This document shows, piece by piece, positions 5,554-9,276 of a stretch of DNA of 9,276 bases. Source of the stretch: Alcaligenaceae bacterium. GTDB taxonomy: Bacteria > Pseudomonadota > Gammaproteobacteria > Burkholderiales > Burkholderiaceae_B. Positions within the stretch are counted from its first letter, which is position 1, and each line of letters opens with the position of its first letter. The position numbers and the translations under genes are program-made. Where the stretch lies: positions 1 through 9,276 of the forward strand of contig JAAZDZ010000350.1 of the NCBI GenBank assembly GCA_012512545.1, in the 5' to 3' direction. The notes under the pieces were generated by a model, which was not told the origin of the DNA, made no database searches, and was given only the letters and a program-made list of their open reading frames with translations.

Positions 5554-5722
5554 AGATTTCACACGATCAGCCGTAATACGCTAGAGGTGTTTTGTCTGAA
5601 CTACAGACCCGCACCCCTGGTTGGTAGCATTTGCGCTAACCAACAAAGGCGCAAGCTCCGGGGGGCAGCCTGGGCCATGAAAAAGTCCTGTGCCCTCAAG
5701 ATTTATTAAGAGACTGCATGGC
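5554..5722 (+). promoter_or_regulatory. Structured 5' leader of the GGDEF-EAL gene
   Basis: This gap contains successive hairpins. GTCTG (5594-5598) pairs with CAGAC (5604-5608), enclosed by GGTG (5586-5589) with CACC (5612-5615). Next comes a 9-bp hairpin with one bulged A, GTTGGTAGC (5620-5628) with GCT (5635-5637) and ACCAAC (5639-5644). Finally GGGCA (5663-5667) pairs with TGCCC (5691-5695), which would enclose the start of the small ORF at 5677. None is followed by a U-run, so no lysA terminator is evident here. I do not recognise a known riboswitch; in particular the conserved core of the GEMM cyclic-di-GMP riboswitch is missing. The pairings are read directly; a regulatory role is inference. 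Confidence 0.35.
5677..5709 (+). CDS. Possible 10-codon upstream ORF (leader peptide)
   Basis: ATG at 5677 opens a frame of ten codons reading MKKSCALKIY and ending in TAA at 5707-5709. A G6 run (5660-5665) lies 11 nt before the ATG as a weak ribosome site. The stop is 13 nt before the proposed start of the phosphodiesterase gene, and its last base lies within the AAGAGA that could serve that gene. This geometry would allow translational coupling or re-initiation. A frame this short may be chance. Confidence 0.2.
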   Translation: MKKSCALKIY

Positions 5723-8584
5723 ATGCGAAAAGGCAGTATTTATCGCTTATCACTTTGGGTGTTGCCTCTCGCCATCGCACTATTCACAGCCATGGCGGTC
5801 ATGGGGTTCACCCCCCTTTACCCCGCTACCAGCAGCCACGCTGCCCTGTCGTTTCGCAGCATTCCCGTTGCCATAGGGCATCCGACGCCGCAGGAAGCCA
5901 TGGAAGCGCTGCGCACCGTTCCGCAACGGCAACATCTCAAACTCGACAACAGCTTCTGGGTTTCCATAGATCTGCCCCGGCACGCCCTGAACCACACTGC
6001 TGCGGTCGATTTTCCTGCTCGGGGGGTACGGGCGGCGGCCTGCTGGCGCAGCGATACACTGGAAATCCTGGGCAGCGCATCGGGCCGCTCCACCAATGGG
6101 GCCATGCGCAATAGCCGGCTGGGCTACGCTATTTTGCTGGGCCAGAGTAAAAACGATGCTGCGGCATCGTTTTCCAGTTTCTTCTGCCAGATCAGCTATA
6201 GCGAACCCACGGTATTCACCGCAGAACTCTGGGAACCCAACGATCTGCGTGCCGCCTCCCACCGCTTTCATCGCGCCATCGCCCTGCTGGACGGCGGCAT
6301 TGCCACGCTTGCCGTGTTTCTCGCCATCATCGCCATACGCAATCGCGAATGGGCTTTTCTGCTGGTGTCCGTCTGGCTGATCGGCAATCTGCGCCTGGGC
6401 GCCTATGCCCTGGGCTGGGACAACCAATGGCTGGGCTATGCCCTGCCCCTGGATTGGCAGACCATTCTGCGCAAAATCACGCTGGCCACGTATTACCTTG
6501 TCACCTACACGCTGTTTCGCCAGCTGTTTCGCCAGCGCGAAAGCACGCATCCTGCATTGCAAGCGGTATTACTGTGGATGGGTGTTGCACAGTTCGCGGC
6601 TGCCCTCCTGCTGCCCTGGTCTGTCTTCCAGCCATTAAGCTGGCTCACCTGGGCCGTCGCTGCGCTGATCGGCCTTTACCTGTTGGGAGCCAGCATTGCG
6701 CAGAAGCCCAAACGCCTGTTCTCGTGGCGTTTTGTTTCGCTCACCCTGGCGCTGGCCGTCATGCTCGGCTGCCTGGCCCTCGCCCTGACCGGCCAGGAGC
6801 ACCCCTCCGACCCCCTTGGCAACGTCGTCATCCTGCTGCTGTCCAACATCATGGTCGCCCTGGCGGTCAGCGGCATGATCCGCGCAAGCAGAAAGGAGCG
6901 CATGCGGGCGCAGACAGAGCTGGTCACCAGCTATGCCGTGGCCCCCCTGGGCCTGTTCACCCTCGACGCCAACGGCCATTTTCTGCAGATGAACCCCATA
7001 TTGCGCAATACGCTGGGGCTCAAGGACGGCCCCAGCGCCCCCTTGTATTGGGATCACTTCTTCCCGCCACAGAATTGGCAGGCCGTCGCCGCAGCCACCC
7101 TGAAAGGCACGGAAACCGAAATCCATCTCGAAGGCGGCGACCAGCCTGAGCGCCACTTCGCTTTGCGCGCCGTGCTGGCAGACGACCATGTTGAAGGCTC
7201 GCTGCAGGACATCACGGCGCGCGCCCAGGCCATGGCCGAACTGCGTGACATGGCCGACAGCGACCCGCTCACCCACGCCCTGAACCGGCGTGGCATAGAA
7301 AAAAGCCTGGAACAGGCCATCGACAACCTCAAGAACAAAGGCGAACCGTGCTCCATAGGCTATATGGATCTCGATCATTTCAGGCGCATCAACGGCCTGT
7401 TCGGCCATACCTCGGGCGATGAAATCCTGACGCAGATCACCGAACGGCTGCGCAGAATCCTGACCAGGCAGCAAAGCCTGGGGCGCATCGGCAGCGACGA
7501 ATTCATCATCCTGTTCCCCAACATGGATGCGCACACTGCGCGCCAGACGGCGGAACACATCATTGTCGAGCTGAACGGCCATGCCTACCAGGTGGGGCAC
7601 CGCAGCTTCAATGTCCGTTCTGCGATTGGCGTCGTGGAGCTCAACCGCGACATGGACAAGGCCACGGCGATATCCGCCGCCACCCGGGCCTGCCGCGACG
7701 CCCGCAAGCAGCACAAGGACATCATTGTGTATGAGCAGGGTTCCAGCGAACTGGAAGCGCACTCCGAAGAACTGCGCTTGTTCGACCAGCTGGAAGGCGG
7801 CGATTCCCCCAAGGGGCTGTACCTGGAAATGCAGCCCATCATGGATCTCAACAACCCGGAAGAAACCCTCAACTTTGAAATTCTGCTGCGCGTGCGCGAT
7901 TCGCACGGCGGGCTGATACCCACTCACAAAATCGTCTCGGGCGCCGAAGAAAGCGGCACCATCACCATCATCGACAAATGGGTATTTTCCGCCACGCTGG
8001 AATGGCTTTCCAAGCACGAAGACCGCTTACGCAAGACTCAGCTGGTCAACATCAATCTGAGCGGCGTGTCACTGAACAGCGACCAATTCATAGAAAACCT
8101 GTTCCAGGTACTGGCGCGCTACCCCCAACTGACCCACCGCCTGTGCGTGGAAATCACTGAAGGCGTGGCCCTGCAGAACATCGAACGCACCCACACATTC
8201 ATTGCCCGGCTCAAAAGCATGGGCGTGCGCATCGCGCTGGACGACTTCGGCGCGGGCTACACCTCGTTCAATTACCTGAAACAGCTCGACGCCGATGCCG
8301 TCAAGATCGACGGCGTTTTCGTGCGCGACATGCTGGCCAGCGACACCAATATCGCCATTGTGCGCACCATTGTCGAATTGGCGCAAAACATGGGCATGGT
8401 CTGCATTGCGGAATGGGTGGAAGATGCGCAGGCGCTGGAACTGCTCAGGGAAATGGGTGTGGATTACGTGCAGGGCTACGCAGTCAGCGCGGCCCTGACG
8501 CCGATGGAAATCCTTGATGCGGAAACGGTGTCGGATGTGGTTGGCAACCCCGACACCCTGGCGTATATCAGGCGCCATTCCTGA
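5723..8584 (+). CDS. 7TM-PAS-GGDEF-EAL membrane protein, predicted cyclic-di-GMP phosphodiesterase
   Basis: Inner-membrane signalling protein of 953 aa. It has a first membrane segment (about 10-30) after basic MRKGSIYR, a periplasmic domain (about 31-180), a block of about seven membrane helices (186-390), a PAS-like domain (about 399-510), a GGDEF domain (from DSDPLTHALNRR at 512 to about 670) and an EAL domain (about 685-930). The GGDEF motif is GSDEF (590-594) and no RxxD inhibitory site precedes it, so cyclase activity is doubtful. The EAL motif is EIL (719-721) but the catalytic set is whole: Glu719, Asn778, Glu810, Asp840-Asp841 in DDFGAGYTS, Lys861, Glu897, Gln917. The likely action is hydrolysis of cyclic-di-GMP to pGpG under a periplasmic or membrane signal. 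The ATG at 5723 has a weak AAGAGA before it; a GTG at 5690 would add eleven residues without a ribosome site. No close named homologue is recognised. Confidence 0.9.
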   Translation: MRKGSIYRLSLWVLPLAIALFTAMAVMGFTPLYPATSSHAALSFRSIPVAIGHPTPQEAMEALRTVPQRQHLKLDNSFWVSIDLPRHALNHTAAVDFPARGVRAAACWRSDTLEILGSASGRSTNGAMRNSRLGYAILLGQSKNDAAASFSSFFCQISYSEPTVFTAELWEPNDLRAASHRFHRAIALLDGGIATLAVFLAIIAIRNREWAFLLVSVWLIGNLRLGAYALGWDNQWLGYALPLDWQTILRKITLATYYLVTYTLFRQLFRQRESTHPALQAVLLWMGVAQFAAALLLPWSVFQPLSWLTWAVAALIGLYLLGASIAQKPKRLFSWRFVSLTLALAVMLGCLALALTGQEHPSDPLGNVVILLLSNIMVALAVSGMIRASRKERMRAQTELVTSYAVAPLGLFTLDANGHFLQMNPILRNTLGLKDGPSAPLYWDHFFPPQNWQAVAAATLKGTETEIHLEGGDQPERHFALRAVLADDHVEGSLQDITARAQAMAELRDMADSDPLTHALNRRGIEKSLEQAIDNLKNKGEPCSIGYMDLDHFRRINGLFGHTSGDEILTQITERLRRILTRQQSLGRIGSDEFIILFPNMDAHTARQTAEHIIVELNGHAYQVGHRSFNVRSAIGVVELNRDMDKATAISAATRACRDARKQHKDIIVYEQGSSELEAHSEELRLFDQLEGGDSPKGLYLEMQPIMDLNNPEETLNFEILLRVRDSHGGLIPTHKIVSGAEESGTITIIDKWVFSATLEWLSKHEDRLRKTQLVNINLSGVSLNSDQFIENLFQVLARYPQLTHRLCVEITEGVALQNIERTHTFIARLKSMGVRIALDDFGAGYTSFNYLKQLDADAVKIDGVFVRDMLASDTNIAIVRTIVELAQNMGMVCIAEWVEDAQALELLREMGVDYVQGYAVSAALTPMEILDAETVSDVVGNPDTLAYIRRHS

Positions 8585-8598
8585 CGCCTGACAACACC

Positions 8599-9276
8599 TT
8601 AGAGCTCGCCGTAGGAATGCAGCCCTGAAAGGAACATATTCACGCCCAGAAAGGCGAAGCTGGTGATCAGCAGGCCCGCCAGCGCCCAATAGGCCGCCAT
8701 GGTGCCACGCAAGCCTTTCATCAGACGCATGTGCAGCCAGGCGGCGTAGTTCAGCCAGACGATCAGCGCCCAGGTTTCTTTAGGGTCCCATTGCCAGTAG
8801 GTGCCCCAGGCGTCGGCCGCCCATAGCGCCCCCAGAATCGTGGCAACGGTAAAGAAGGCAAAGCCAATGGCAATGGCACGGTACATGATGTCATCGAGAA
8901 TTTCGAGCGACGGCAGCTTGTTGGCAATGGGCCGACGGAACGCCAGAATGAGACCCACCAGAACGGCGCCGATACCAAAGTACAACATCCAGGTCGCGGA
9001 CAACTCACGTGACCCGAACATGAGGGGTTCCGAGCACAGAATGGCACCCAGGATGAAGAGCGGGATCAGTTTTTTGCGTGACTGGGTTTCGCCGTGCTCT
9101 TTCACCAGATAGGCAAAGCCGACCATGGCCGCCAGCGAAAAGGTACCGTAGCCAATGAAGTTGGCGGGTACGTGAATTTTCATCCACCAGCTTTTCAGGG
9201 CCGGCACCAGGGGCTGAATTTCAAAGGCATCGCGGGTGAAGGTGTACCACAGCAGGAAAATGACAGACGACGTTAC
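8599..9276 (-). CDS. ccsB: Cytochrome c biogenesis protein CcsB (CcsA/ResC, WWD family), N-terminus beyond window
   Basis: C-terminal 225 residues of the polytopic System II cytochrome c synthetase subunit, which with the ResB-like partner carries haem across the inner membrane and attaches it to CXXCH apocytochromes. The frame is open to the right edge, so the start lies outside. The haem-handling WWD motif WGTYWQWDPKETWALIVWLNY is present, as are both external histidines, one in SWWMKIHV (codon 9172-9174) and one in SGLHSYG near the C-terminus (codon 8617-8619). Several hydrophobic helices separate them. Naming is confusing: genome annotation calls this WWD protein CcsB, while the biochemical literature calls it CcsA or ResC. 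It converges on the phosphodiesterase gene with 14 bp between the stops. Confidence 0.93.
   Translation of the reverse strand, partial: VTSSVIFLLWYTFTRDAFEIQPLVPALKSWWMKIHVPANFIGYGTFSLAAMVGFAYLVKEHGETQSRKKLIPLFILGAILCSEPLMFGSRELSATWMLYFGIGAVLVGLILAFRRPIANKLPSLEILDDIMYRAIAIGFAFFTVATILGALWAADAWGTYWQWDPKETWALIVWLNYAAWLHMRLMKGLRGTMAAYWALAGLLITSFAFLGVNMFLSGLHSYGEL

Noticed and set aside
5640..5700. GEMM (cyclic-di-GMP class I) riboswitch before the GGDEF-EAL gene
   Set aside because: The segment AAAGGCGCAAGC looks slightly similar, but the conserved GACGCAAAGCC block, GNRA loop and receptor helix are missing.
6635..8017. Minus-strand open frame of 460 codons opposite the GGDEF-EAL gene
   Set aside because: It lies wholly inside a gene with PAS, GGDEF and EAL motifs on the other strand, and its own protein shows no family features.
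8584..8595. Repeat of CGCCTGACAAC found at 2052-2062 and again at 8585-8595
   Set aside because: An 11-bp match in unlike contexts (intercistronic stem and a convergent gap) with no third copy seen is within chance for a window this size.
1..9276. CRISPR array, tRNA, insertion sequence, integrase or defence system
   Set aside because: No spaced repeats, no tRNA-like fold with a TTCGAAT-type loop, no transposase or integrase motifs and no paired terminal repeats were seen.

Overview
The window looks like chromosomal DNA from a GC-rich betaproteobacterium, most likely Burkholderiales/Alcaligenaceae (Bordetella/Achromobacter-like). The grounds are overall base composition, an lptM-lysA pair, a System II (CcsA/CcsB) cytochrome c maturation gene, and gene sequences that read like this order. 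The genus cannot be fixed from sequence alone.

Region 1 (1-3678, minus strand) is an alicyclic-acid catabolic operon, read right to left as badH - badI - aliB - aliA, with aliA cut by the left edge. The products form most of the cyclohexanecarboxylate / cyclohexenecarboxyl-CoA route known from Rhodopseudomonas palustris. AliA makes cyclohexanecarboxyl-CoA, AliB dehydrogenates it, BadH oxidises 2-hydroxycyclohexanecarboxyl-CoA and BadI opens the ring to pimeloyl-CoA. The hydratase BadK and any regulator are not in the window.

Region 2 (3679-4056) is a divergent control region of about 380 bp with a sharply AT-rich core (about 3781-3870). It holds several short palindromes, a candidate leftward promoter for badH, and a good candidate rightward promoter. 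The rightward promoter is followed by foldable sequence and a near-perfect intrinsic terminator at 3981-4017. No protein gene lies between that promoter and terminator, so this is either a small RNA gene of about 118 nt or an attenuated leader of lptM-lysA. It is the least explained part of the window.

Region 3 (4057-5553, plus strand) is lptM (small outer-membrane lipoprotein) followed 12 nt later by lysA (diaminopimelate decarboxylase, the last step of lysine synthesis).

Region 4 (5554-8584, plus strand) is a foldable leader of about 165 nt with a possible 10-codon upstream ORF. It is followed by a large membrane protein with the order 7TM - PAS - degenerate GGDEF (GSDEF) - EAL. The EAL domain keeps its catalytic residues, so the protein is predicted to be a cyclic-di-GMP phosphodiesterase.

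Region 5 (8599-9276, minus strand) is the 3' part of the WWD-family cytochrome c synthetase subunit (ccsB/ccsA/resC). It converges on the phosphodiesterase gene with only 14 bp between the stop codons.
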